64,000 nt of DNA from contig NZ_JBHRUG010000049.1 of assembly GCF_042646605.1 (NCBI RefSeq), positions 13,299-77,298 on the forward strand, given 5' to 3'. Positions within the stretch are counted from its first letter, which is position 1. Each line of letters begins with the position of its first letter. The stretch comes from Litchfieldella rifensis. Lineage in GTDB: Bacteria; Pseudomonadota; Gammaproteobacteria; Pseudomonadales; Halomonadaceae. This document shows positions 1-7,460 of the stretch, in pieces. A model generated the notes under the pieces. The model saw only the letters and a program-made list of their open reading frames with translations, made no database searches and was not told where the DNA came from. The translations under genes were made by a program, and so were the position numbers.

Positions 1-1284
1 GAGACGATCACCGATGTGGTCAATATCGGGGTTGGCGGGTCTGACCTCGGTCCACGTATGGCGTGCCAAGCTCTGAGCGAGTTTGCCCCGCATTCCGAGC
101 GAAAGATGGCAGTGCATTTCGTCTCGACGATGGACGGTGCTCAACTGGCGCCTTTGTTGCGCCGCCTGGATCCGAAAAGAACGCTGTTCATCCTGTCGTC
201 CAAGTCCTTCACCACCGTCGATACCCAGTTCAACATGCGCACCGCGTTGTCGTGGCTGATGCGTGAATTGGGACAATCCGAGTCTTCCATCAAGCGTCAT
301 CACATCCTGGGGGTCTCCTCGCGGGAAGACCGCATGACCCAATGGGGGCTGCCGGCCGAGAATCAACTGCATTTCGCGGAAGGTGTGGGAGGACGATTCT
401 CACTGTGGTCCCCGATAGGGATCAGTGTCGGTTTGGCGCTGGGAATGCCGACTTTCCATGAGCTGCTGGCGGGAGCGCATTGGATGGATCGGCATTTTGC
501 CGAGGCGCCAATGATCAAGAATTTGCCAGTGCTGTTGGCCATGCTGGGCGTGTGGAATAGCGACTTCCTGCACATCCCCAGCCATGCCGTGCTGCCCTAT
601 GACGGTCGTTTGGCACTGTTGCCAAGCTATCTGCAGCAGTTGGAGATGGAATCCAATGGCAAGTCCACCACGGCCGAAGGAACGCCGATCGATGGTACGA
701 CGTGTCCCATTCTCTGGGGTGAGGTTGGCCCGAATGCTCAACACGCCTTTTTCCAGTTGCTGCATCAGGGCACGCATGATGTGAGCTGCGAGTTCATTGC
801 CCCTGTGCAGCGTTACACCGAAGCTCACCATGATCGGGAGGCGTCGGAACTGCAGGCTCAGCATCGTCTTACGCTGGCCAACTGCCTGGCTCAATCCCAA
901 TTGTTGGCATTGGGAGATGACGCGCTCGATACCTCACTTGGCGATGACGCCATCGTTGGCTACCGCGGCAATCAGCCGAGTTCCACCCTGCTATTGGATA
1001 CCTTGACGCCTTGGTCTTTGGGGGCGCTGCTCGCGCTCTATGAGCACAAGGTCTTCGTCCAGTCGGTGGTATGGAAGATCAACCCCTTCGATCAACCGGG
1101 TGTGGAATTGGGCAAACGCCTTGCAACCGGCTTGCACGACATTCTCGAAGAGCTGGCGCCGATGAACGACGAGCTGGATGCCTCGACACGCGAACTCCTG
1201 GCACATATTCATATGGCGGTTCCGCGAGGCGATGGATCGACACTCTCTTCCCGTTACCAGGAGTATTCCCAATGCAAAGCGTGA
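1..1284 (+). CDS. pgi: Glucose-6-phosphate isomerase, 5'-truncated by the window edge
   Basis: Interconverts glucose-6-phosphate and fructose-6-phosphate in the cytoplasm (glycolysis and gluconeogenesis). The reading frame is open from base 1 and begins inside the conserved NIGVGGSDLGP sugar-phosphate loop, so roughly the first 140 residues of a protein of about 550 lie outside the window. Other family marks are GRFSLWSPIGISVGLALG, the QLEMESNGK segment carrying the catalytic Glu, and the C-terminal VWKINPFDQPGVELGK with the active-site Lys. The 3' end overlaps the start of the phosphomannomutase gene by 13 bp, which suggests translational coupling and a shared role in supplying hexose phosphates for envelope sugars. 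The identification is secure; only the N-terminus is missing. Confidence 0.97.
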   Translation, partial: ETITDVVNIGVGGSDLGPRMACQALSEFAPHSERKMAVHFVSTMDGAQLAPLLRRLDPKRTLFILSSKSFTTVDTQFNMRTALSWLMRELGQSESSIKRHHILGVSSREDRMTQWGLPAENQLHFAEGVGGRFSLWSPIGISVGLALGMPTFHELLAGAHWMDRHFAEAPMIKNLPVLLAMLGVWNSDFLHIPSHAVLPYDGRLALLPSYLQQLEMESNGKSTTAEGTPIDGTTCPILWGEVGPNAQHAFFQLLHQGTHDVSCEFIAPVQRYTEAHHDREASELQAQHRLTLANCLAQSQLLALGDDALDTSLGDDAIVGYRGNQPSSTLLLDTLTPWSLGALLALYEHKVFVQSVVWKINPFDQPGVELGKRLATGLHDILEELAPMNDELDASTRELLAHIHMAVPRGDGSTLSSRYQEYSQCKA

Positions 1285-2696
1285 TGATGCATGACGAACA
1301 AGACTCGCAAGAGATTCCCACCTCGATTTTCCGTGCATACGACATTCGCGGCATTGTAGGAGATACCCTGCGCCCCGGCTGGGTGGCATTGATCGGTCGC
1401 GCCATTGGTGCCGAGGCAAGGGCGCGTGGCGAATCGACGGTGGTCGTGGCCCGCGATGGTCGCTTGTCGAGTGAAGAGATGAGCCAGGCACTGATCTATG
1501 GCTTGAAGACGGCCGGGTGCAATGTCGTGGACATCGGCATGGTGCCGACTCCCACGCTGTATTTTGCCGCGCAGCAGATCGAGGGTACCAGTTCCGGGGT
1601 GATGGTGACGGGGAGCCATAACCCGTCCGATTACAACGGCTTCAAGATCGTGCTCAAGGGCGAGTCTCTTTCGGGCAACGCCATTACGGCACTCTACGAA
1701 CGGATCGTGGATGGCGACTTCACCTCGGCGACAGGCAAGGAGAACTCTTGTGAGGTCGATATCAGTGACGTCTACTTGAACCGTATTCTCGATGATGTGA
1801 AGCCGGCGAGGCCGTTGCGCATCGTGGTGGATTGCGGAAATGGCGTCACTGGCAAACTGGGGCCATTGCTGTTCGAACGTATGGGCTGTGATGTGGCGCC
1901 ACTGTTCGCCGAGATAGATGGGCATTTCCCGAACCACCATCCTGACCCGGGCAAGCCGGAGAATCTGCGCGAATTGATCCGTTGTGTAAAGGAGAGCGGT
2001 GCGGATCTCGGCCTGGCATTCGACGGCGATGGAGATCGCGTGGGCGTCGTGACGCCGAGCGGAGAGTTGATCTGTCCGGATCGATTGATGATGGCCTTTG
2101 CCGAGGACCTGCTATCGCGCAACCCCGGGGCTCGCGTGATCTTTGACGTGAAGTGTACGGGAAACCTGGCCCGAGTGATCGAAAGGGCCGGTGGCGTGCC
2201 GGAGATGTACCGCACCGGCCACTCGCTGATCAAGGCACGCATGAAGGAAACCGGTGCCCTGTTGGCCGGGGAGATGAGCGGTCATATCTTCTTCACCGAG
2301 AGGTGGCTGGGCTTCGATGACGGCTTGTATGCCGCAGCGCGATTGGTCGAGATCCTGGCCTCCCAGGAGCTCGATGCCGACGAGTTCTTCGCCCGCTACC
2401 CACAGGACGTCAGCACCCCCGAAGTCAATGTCTCGGTCAGCGACGAGACCAAGTTCGATATCGTATCGCACGTCGCGCAACATGGGTTCTTTGGTGATGG
2501 TGTGAAAAGTACCTTGGACGGGGTGAGAGTGGACTTCGACGATGGCTGGGGGTTATGCCGTGCTTCGAATACCTCTCCGGTACTGGTGCTGCGTTTCGAA
2601 GGCAAGGATGAAGCGGCCATGTCACGCATTCGCGAGTGCTTCGTTGCCAATTTGACCGAGGCGTTGGGTAAGCCGCCGGTTCTGTCGGCCCATTGA
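1272..2696 (+). CDS. algC: Phosphomannomutase/phosphoglucomutase (AlgC/ManB type)
   Basis: Moves phosphate between C6 and C1 of mannose or glucose, giving the 1-phosphates used for GDP-mannose and UDP-glucose. The product is 474 aa, the usual length for bifunctional AlgC-type enzymes. Visible motifs in order: FRAYDIRG near the N-terminus, the phosphoserine loop VTGSHNPSDYNG, the metal site DGDGDR, the sugar-binding loop GEMSGH and the C-terminal phosphate-binding RASNTSPVL. The frame stays open upstream to 1071, but the ATG at 1272 sits 8 nt behind an AGGAG and fits the family N-terminus. It overlaps pgi and is followed by galU, whose substrate glucose-1-phosphate this enzyme makes. Substrate preference (mannose versus glucose) cannot be read from sequence, so the gene symbol is by similarity. 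Confidence 0.9.
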   Translation: MQSVMMHDEQDSQEIPTSIFRAYDIRGIVGDTLRPGWVALIGRAIGAEARARGESTVVVARDGRLSSEEMSQALIYGLKTAGCNVVDIGMVPTPTLYFAAQQIEGTSSGVMVTGSHNPSDYNGFKIVLKGESLSGNAITALYERIVDGDFTSATGKENSCEVDISDVYLNRILDDVKPARPLRIVVDCGNGVTGKLGPLLFERMGCDVAPLFAEIDGHFPNHHPDPGKPENLRELIRCVKESGADLGLAFDGDGDRVGVVTPSGELICPDRLMMAFAEDLLSRNPGARVIFDVKCTGNLARVIERAGGVPEMYRTGHSLIKARMKETGALLAGEMSGHIFFTERWLGFDDGLYAAARLVEILASQELDADEFFARYPQDVSTPEVNVSVSDETKFDIVSHVAQHGFFGDGVKSTLDGVRVDFDDGWGLCRASNTSPVLVLRFEGKDEAAMSRIRECFVANLTEALGKPPVLSAH

Positions 2697-2721
2697 GGAA
2701 GCGCTGAATAATTGTCTGCGT
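2697..2721 (-). repeat. Solo end resembling the MITE-like element at 40135-40290
   Basis: The 25 bases directly after the phosphomannomutase stop codon match the reverse complement of the right end of the element at 40135-40290 at 21 of 25 positions by eye, starting GGAAGCGCTGAATAA against GGAAACACTGAATAA. The rest of the element is absent. It may be a decayed copy or an insertion remnant between algC and galU. Confidence 0.45.
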
Positions 2722-2751
2722 TGCTGGAAAGCGTTTTCAAAGGAGTAATGA

Positions 2752-3633
2752 ATGATGAAGCCTCTTCGTAAGGTGATTATTCCGGTTGCCGGTTTCGGCA
2801 CTCGGCTGTTGCCGATCAGCAAGTCCATTCCCAAGGAGATGGTGCCGGTGGTCGATCGACCGGTGATACAGCATGTGGTCGAGGAGGCCCTGGCGGCTGG
2901 TTTGAACGAGGTGGTTCTGGTCACCCGCAGTGGAAAGTCTGCCATCGAGGATCACTTCGATATCCATTTCGAACTCGAGGCGAGCCTCGAAGCCAAGGGC
3001 AAGGAGAGCCTGCTGGCGGCCTTGCGCGCCATTGCTCCCCCGCAATTGAAGCTGACCGTCATTCGCCAGCCACGGGCGCTTGGGTTGGGGCATGCGGTGC
3101 ATTGCGCGGCGCATTTGCTCAATGAGGATGAGCCCTTTGCGGTCATTCTGCCCGACGTGCTGGTGAAGCCGAAGGTGGGTGAGATCGAGCAGGTTGTCGA
3201 TTTGCATGCCATGGTACGCAACTGGGAGGCGACGGAGCGTGCGCAAATCATGGTCGAGGCCGTGCCGCGGGAAGAGGTGGAGCGCTATGGCATCGTCGAT
3301 TGCGGCGGCGACGAACCTCATGCCGGTGAGTCCATGCCGATGATCGGCGTGGTGGAAAAGCCGAAACCGGAAGCGGCACCGTCACGCTTGTCAGTGATTG
3401 GCCGCTATATCCTTCCGTATCGCACCATGGCCTTGCTGGAGGATATGCCGCCAGGAGCGGGTGGCGAGATCCAACTGACCGACGCGATTGAGCAGTTGAT
3501 TCAGGAGGAGCGGGGCGTCGACGCCTTCCGGATGCGCGGTCGTTCCTTTGACTGCGGGCATATCGGCGGCTGGCTCCAAGCCAATTACGTGTTGGCGCGT
3601 GAAGCCGGTTATGAGGAATATCTCCGCGCCTGA
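2752..3633 (+). CDS. galU: UTP-glucose-1-phosphate uridylyltransferase
   Basis: Makes UDP-glucose from UTP and glucose-1-phosphate for LPS, capsule and osmoregulated glucan synthesis. The 293-aa product carries the nucleotidyltransferase loop VIIPVAGFGTRLLP followed by SIPKEMVPVVDRPVIQ, and later VVEKPKPEAAPS and GGEIQLTDAI, all diagnostic of bacterial GalU. The first in-frame ATG (2752) lies 6 nt after AGGAG; another ATG follows immediately. An ATG at 2748 is out of frame and closes after seven codons. It lies 55 bp downstream of the phosphomannomutase and probably belongs to the same transcription unit, which ends at a strong terminator. Confidence 0.96.
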   Translation: MMKPLRKVIIPVAGFGTRLLPISKSIPKEMVPVVDRPVIQHVVEEALAAGLNEVVLVTRSGKSAIEDHFDIHFELEASLEAKGKESLLAALRAIAPPQLKLTVIRQPRALGLGHAVHCAAHLLNEDEPFAVILPDVLVKPKVGEIEQVVDLHAMVRNWEATERAQIMVEAVPREEVERYGIVDCGGDEPHAGESMPMIGVVEKPKPEAAPSRLSVIGRYILPYRTMALLEDMPPGAGGEIQLTDAIEQLIQEERGVDAFRMRGRSFDCGHIGGWLQANYVLAREAGYEEYLRA

Positions 3634-3690
3634 CACGAGCTGAACGGACTCTTGTTTTCTTCTCTTGAGTGGCCCTTCATGCGCATTCTC

Positions 3691-3731
3691 GACAGCCCTT
3701 CCGGCATCACCGGAGGGGCTGTCTGTTTTTT
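3691..3731 (+). terminator. Rho-independent terminator of galU
   Basis: A 14-bp stem (GACAGCCCTTCCGG pairing with CCGGAGGGGCTGTC, one G-U pair) with loop CATCA is followed by TGTTTTTTG. It closes the pgi-algC-galU unit. Confidence 0.9.
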
Positions 3732-3915
3732 GCGACTTGATAACAAATTGATTTTGCTGATCTTATTGTGCATTTGTCGCGCTTGTTGTCGTCGTGCGAC
3801 AGTTTTCCCCTCTCCACGCGTGGACGTGGACCGGAATGGAAACGCTGTTCGATTATTGTCCATTGTTTCCAATGGGTTTTTTCCCTTTTGGCATGCTGCT
3901 CGCTATAGCCTGAAT

Positions 3916-4182
3916 GTGGCGGTGGCGCGATCGCCATGCTGGATGAAGGAACGAGGCAGGCCAATGTGCAGGATCGCACATACAAAGGGATGGCGGGATG
4001 CTCAAGGAAGGGCATCCGCAGGCCGGGGAGGACAGGCTGCCGAACCGGTCAGGACATGGGATGACAGGACGCCTCGTTTCCTCAAGGACGTTGCCGGCCC
4101 AAGGATGGGCACTGGCAGACTGGGCAGGAAGCCCGATGGAAAAGTCGATTTGGAATGCATTGCCTACCGCTTGTCGTGGGCA
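3916..4182 (+). ncRNA. Candidate CsrB/RsmZ-like CsrA-sequestering RNA (or CsrA-controlled leader)
   Basis: There is no protein candidate here; the region from galU to 4197 otherwise holds only the terminator. I count 16 GGA triplets between 3941 and 4154. Several sit in hairpin loops, the CsrA/RsmA target architecture: TGTGC-AGGATC-GCACA (3965-3980), GGATGC-TCAAGGAAGG-GCATCC (3996-4017), GCCC-AAGGAT-GGGC (4097-4110) and GGGC-AGGAA-GCCC (4122-4134). A 5' hairpin TGGCG-CGAT-CGCCA lies at 3923-3936, as is usual at the start of such RNAs. A TATAGC at 3904-3909 could be a -10 element, with a poor -35. The 3' end is uncertain: a weak hairpin at 4161-4182 has no U-tract, and the next gene's Shine-Dalgarno follows at once. 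It may therefore be a free RNA or the 5' leader of the gene at 4197. Confidence 0.55.
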
Positions 4183-4196
4183 GCTAGGGAGGACCT

Positions 4197-4679
4197 ATGA
4201 AGCTACGGACACTTGCTATCGGCACAGCCATCTTGGGGCTGACCTCCGGTGGTATGGTGGCTTACTACCACGAGCGAGATGACCAATTCGGTGATCAGGT
4301 CGGCATGCTTGCCCAAGCCTCGAGTGAGATGTCGGCCGATGTTGCCGGTGGAGTTTCAGCCGCCGGGGGAGCAGCCGATGCGGAAGTCGGCATTTCCACC
4401 GCCGGCGAAGCCGGAGCCACCACTCACGACCATGAGGGTGATACGTCACACGAGGCATCGATCGAGGGAGAGGCGGAAGCCGATGTCGACAGCGATGCCG
4501 AGCTTGCGGTCGATGATGCCACCGATACTGCGGAGGGCTCGGTTGGTACTGCCACCGACACCGCCGAGAGTGCCGTCGATACCGCCACCGACACCGCTGA
4601 AGGTGTCACGGGCGGAGGTGTTGAAGCAGGTGCCGAAGCACAGGCTAGCGGGGACGCCGAGGGCTCCCTGTCACAATGA
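4197..4679 (+). CDS. Small acidic Ala/Thr/Asp-rich exported or membrane-anchored protein of unknown function
   Basis: I do not recognise this 160-aa protein. Residues 1-22 (MKLRTLAIGTAILGLTSGGM) look like a signal peptide or membrane anchor. The rest is low-complexity and strongly acidic, rich in Ala, Gly, Glu, Asp and Thr, with an imperfect repeat of the form (D/G)TATDTAE(G/S) around residues 108-138. No Cys and no catalytic motif is visible; a disordered periplasmic protein is plausible. The ATG follows AGGGAGGA after 4 nt. That Shine-Dalgarno contains two GGA triplets and directly follows the GGA-rich stretch, so translation could be controlled by CsrA. A stable hairpin lies about 90 bp downstream. 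Confidence 0.6.
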   Translation: MKLRTLAIGTAILGLTSGGMVAYYHERDDQFGDQVGMLAQASSEMSADVAGGVSAAGGAADAEVGISTAGEAGATTHDHEGDTSHEASIEGEAEADVDSDAELAVDDATDTAEGSVGTATDTAESAVDTATDTAEGVTGGGVEAGAEAQASGDAEGSLSQ

Positions 4680-4766
4680 CCGACAGAGGGTGCCATGCCG
4701 TTGCAACCGTGGGATGACATGCATTTCCTTCATGTTTGATAGCGCCGTCCGCGACATTCCCAATGC

Positions 4767-4794
4767 ACAATGCCCGGGCAAGCCCGGGCATTGT
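4767..4794. terminator. Hairpin between convergent genes
   Basis: A perfect 12-bp stem (ACAATGCCCGGG / CCCGGGCATTGT) with a CAAG tetraloop lies between the acidic-protein gene and the convergent aminotransferase. Neither side has a clear T-tract, so a bidirectional terminator is inferred from position and stability. Confidence 0.6.
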
Positions 4795-4818
4795 CGTCTC
4801 ACTGCCAGTGCTCTGCCT

Positions 4819-6006
4819 TCAGTTCACCGCGGCAATCGCCTTGGTCACGTAGGGCAGGTTCTCTGTGGCGAGTCCCGCCACGTTGGCCCGCCCGGAGCGC
4901 ACCATATAGATCCCGAATTCGTCGCGCAGGCGGTCGACCTGCTCGGGCATCAGGCCGGTGTAGGAGAACATGCCACGTTGCTCACCCACGCAGGCGTATT
5001 TCTGCTCCAGGCCGTAGGGCTTGAGGGCATCGACGAAGTCGCGACGCAGACCGTTGATACGGTCGCGCATCTCGGTCAGCTCCTCGCGCCAGAGCGCGGC
5101 CAGTTCCGCGGACTCGAGAATTTCGGTCACGATGGCGGCGCCATGAGCGGGGGGATTGGAGTAGTTCTCGCGGGCGACGATGGCCATCTGCGAACGGATG
5201 TTCTCCATCTCCTCGCGGTTCTTGGCCACCATGATCATGCACCCGGTACGCTCGCGGTAGACACCGAAGTTCTTCGAGCAGGAACTGGTGATCAGAACCT
5301 CATCGAGGTTCTCGGCCATCAGGCGTACGCCGAAGGCGTCCTCGTCGAGACCATCGCCGAAGCCCTGGTAGGCAAAATCGATCAGCGGCAGCAACCCACG
5401 TTCCTGGACCACGGCCAGCACTTCGTGCCACTGGTCGTGGGACAGGTCGAAGCCGGATGGGTTATGGCAGCAGGCGTGCAGCACTACCACGTCACCCGCA
5501 GGGATCTGCTTGATCGCCGCGAGCATGCCAGCGAAATCCAGGCGGTTCTCGGCGTCCACGTAAGGGTATTTGCCGAGCTTGAGACCGGCGGCTTCGAAGA
5601 TCCCCCGATGATTCGGCCAGGTGGGGTCGCTGACCCAGATACCCTTGCCGGGCAGCTGGGTATGGATGAAATCCGCCGCCAGGCGCAGCGCCCCGGTACC
5701 GCCGGGCGATTGGGTAGCGCTGGCGCGGTCTGCGGCCAGGACCGGTGAGTCCTCGCCCAATACCAGGGGCAGGATCACCTTGCCGTAACGCGGATCGCCA
5801 TGCGAGCCGATATAGCTCTTGGTGGTCTCGTTTTTCAGCAGCAGCGCCTCGGCCTCCTTGACGGCCCGCATGATAGGCGTGGTGCCCTTCGCGTCACGGT
5901 AGACGCCCACCCCCAAATCGACCTTGTTGGGGTTGGTGTCCTTGTTGAAGGCCTCGATCAGCCCGAGGATGGCATCCCCGGGCACGCGCTGAATCTGCTC
6001 GAACAT
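4819..6006 (-). CDS. phhC: Aromatic-amino-acid aminotransferase (TyrB/PhhC type)
   Basis: PLP-dependent class I aminotransferase. In this operon it should convert tyrosine to 4-hydroxyphenylpyruvate, the substrate of the HppD encoded at 37 kb. The 395-aa length is standard for the AspC/TyrB family. Visible motifs: VDLGVGVYRD near residue 30, the cofactor region SPGGTGALR, HACCHNPSG, the SSCSKNFGVYRERTG block with the PLP-binding Lys near residue 245, and a conserved Arg in MVRSGRANVAG at the C-terminus. It starts 1 nt after the phhB stop codon, so phhA-phhB-phhC form one operon, as in Pseudomonas. An aspartate aminotransferase would look much alike; context argues for the aromatic enzyme. Confidence 0.9.
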   Translation of the reverse strand: MFEQIQRVPGDAILGLIEAFNKDTNPNKVDLGVGVYRDAKGTTPIMRAVKEAEALLLKNETTKSYIGSHGDPRYGKVILPLVLGEDSPVLAADRASATQSPGGTGALRLAADFIHTQLPGKGIWVSDPTWPNHRGIFEAAGLKLGKYPYVDAENRLDFAGMLAAIKQIPAGDVVVLHACCHNPSGFDLSHDQWHEVLAVVQERGLLPLIDFAYQGFGDGLDEDAFGVRLMAENLDEVLITSSCSKNFGVYRERTGCMIMVAKNREEMENIRSQMAIVARENYSNPPAHGAAIVTEILESAELAALWREELTEMRDRINGLRRDFVDALKPYGLEQKYACVGEQRGMFSYTGLMPEQVDRLRDEFGIYMVRSGRANVAGLATENLPYVTKAIAAVN

Positions 6007-6007
6007 T

Positions 6008-6346
6008 TTACTGTGCTACCTCGTCGGTTCTAGCGGCCAGAATGAAATCGTTCTTGTGCAGGCCCTTCAACTCGTGGGACCACCAGGTCACGGTGACCTT
6101 GCCCCATTCGGTCAGAAGCGCGGGATGATGACCGGCTTCCTCGGCGATCTCGCCGACCTTGTTGGTGAACGCCAGGGCCTGCTTGAAGTTGCGGAACTTG
6201 AATACCCGCTCCAACTGCATGATGCCATCGCGCTCGACGATCTGCCACTCGGGAATCTCGCGTTGGTACGTTTCGATGTCGGCTTCCGTGACGCGGGGGG
6301 CATCCCAGCTGCAGGCTTCGCATTGCTGTTGGGAAAGGTCGCTCAT
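6008..6346 (-). CDS. phhB: Pterin-4-alpha-carbinolamine dehydratase
   Basis: Dehydrates the 4a-hydroxypterin made by phenylalanine hydroxylase so that the tetrahydropterin cofactor can be recycled. The product is 112 aa, typical for PCD/DCoH. Characteristic segments are W-Q-I-V-E near residue 38, FKFRNFKQALAFTNKVGEIAEEAGHHPAL with the catalytic His pair, and VTVTWWSHELKGLHKNDFILA. The frame extends upstream, but that part is a low-complexity Arg/Thr/Ser run and the ATG at 6346 follows AAGGAG (10 nt), so that start is used. It sits between phhA and the aminotransferase. Confidence 0.95.
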   Translation of the reverse strand: MSDLSQQQCEACSWDAPRVTEADIETYQREIPEWQIVERDGIMQLERVFKFRNFKQALAFTNKVGEIAEEAGHHPALLTEWGKVTVTWWSHELKGLHKNDFILAARTDEVAQ

Positions 6347-6398
6347 AAGCTCTCGACTCCTTGTCGATCGTGTCGTGGTTGTGGTGGAAGAAGATGGT

Positions 6399-7208
6399 TC
6401 AGGCGTTGGCCGCCTGCGGCGCGCTCGGCTTCGGCGGGAACTTGGGCGGATACAGCCCGAGCTCCATGGCCTGGTGCACCATGGCCATGATGTCTTGTCC
6501 TGAAAGGTCGTGCAGGGTGTGCAGGCCTTCAATCACATAGTAGAGCGGCTGCAGGATGTCGATGCGATAGGGGGTGCGCAGCGCATCGATCGGGTCGAAG
6601 GGATAGTGCTCGGGGACGTCCGACAGGGCGTGGAAAGTTTCCTTGGGCGAGGAAATGATTCCACCGCCGTAGATGCGTCGGCCCTGAGGCGTATCCACCA
6701 GGCCGAACTCCACGGTCATCCAGTATAGTCGGGCCAGGTAAACCCGCTCCTGCTTGCTGGCCGACAACCCCAGCTTGCCGTAGGTAGCGGTGAATTCGGC
6801 GAAATCCGGGTTGGTGAGCATCGGACAGTGGCCGAAGAGCTCATGGAAGATGTCCGGCTCCTGGAGGTAGTCGATTTCTTCCGGCGAGCGAATGAAGGTC
6901 GCCACCGGGAAACGCCGGCTGGCCAACAGTTCGAAGAAGGTATCGAAGGGAATCAACGCCGGCACCTGGGCGGTCCGCCAGCCGGTGCTTTCCAGCAGGA
7001 CGCGATCCACGTCGCCGAGCTGGGGGATGCGATCCTGGGGCAGGGCCAGGCGCTCGAGACCGTCGATGTATTCCTGACACACGCGTCCTTCGATGATCGC
7101 CGTCTGGCGCTCCATCAGGGTCTGCCAGGTGGCATGCTCCTGGTCGCTGTAGGCGATATAACCGTTGGCATCCGGCATGCGTGCCTGATACTGGGTCTGC
7201 TTGGCCAT
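6399..7208 (-). CDS. phhA: Phenylalanine 4-hydroxylase
   Basis: Iron- and tetrahydropterin-dependent monooxygenase converting phenylalanine to tyrosine. The short 269-aa form is the usual bacterial catalytic-domain-only enzyme. The iron ligands are visible in HELFGHCP (His 123 and 128, counted from the upstream ATG) and in WMTVEFGL (Glu 168); GWRTAQVPALIP and IYGGGIISSPKET complete the family pattern. Two adjacent ATGs exist; the inner one (7208) is 6 nt from GGGAGG and is preferred, the outer one (7211) being only 3 nt away. It is first gene of the phhABC operon and divergent from phhR, with a TyrR-like box in the shared upstream region. Confidence 0.97.
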   Translation of the reverse strand: MAKQTQYQARMPDANGYIAYSDQEHATWQTLMERQTAIIEGRVCQEYIDGLERLALPQDRIPQLGDVDRVLLESTGWRTAQVPALIPFDTFFELLASRRFPVATFIRSPEEIDYLQEPDIFHELFGHCPMLTNPDFAEFTATYGKLGLSASKQERVYLARLYWMTVEFGLVDTPQGRRIYGGGIISSPKETFHALSDVPEHYPFDPIDALRTPYRIDILQPLYYVIEGLHTLHDLSGQDIMAMVHQAMELGLYPPKFPPKPSAPQAANA

Positions 7209-7324
7209 CATGGACCTCCCTGAATGTTGTGGTTATCGAATGGAAGATATCCTCAGCATAGGGCCTTCTCTCCGCCGGAGGTTGGCCTCGACAAGGGGGA
7301 TCAACGTACAGAGGGCAATCCAGG

Positions 7325-7342
7325 CGTAAGGATTTCTTTACG
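7325..7342. promoter_or_regulatory. TyrR/PhhR-like box upstream of phhA
   Basis: CGTAAG-GATTTC-TTTACG matches the TyrR box pattern TGTAAA-N6-TTTACA at 9 of 12 positions with the correct spacing. It lies 117 bp upstream of phhA and 118 bp upstream of phhR, where activation of the catabolic operon is expected. No sigma-54 -24/-12 element is visible here, so the phhA promoter is probably sigma-70 dependent. Confidence 0.6.
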
Positions 7343-7460
7343 AATGGTGTGGCATCGAAGCACTTCGGGCCGATCGATGCCAGGATTCGCCATTGAGCGG
7401 TGGGAGGGTGTCACGCTATCTTGACAGTTGAGTCACGCTCTTTTGACGGAAAAATTCTCC

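Noticed and set aside
3652..4200. A 182-codon frame over the GGA-rich region downstream of galU
   Set aside because: It includes the galU terminator, lacks a ribosome site and reads as random Arg/Gly-rich sequence; the RNA interpretation explains the region better.
4249..5748. A 499-codon forward frame across the acidic-protein gene and the aminotransferase
   Set aside because: It covers two real genes in other frames and its translation has no family features.
7212..7460. A sigma-54 promoter for phhA
   Set aside because: No TGGCAC-N5-TTGC-like element could be found on either strand, despite TyrR/PhhR belonging to the enhancer-binding family.
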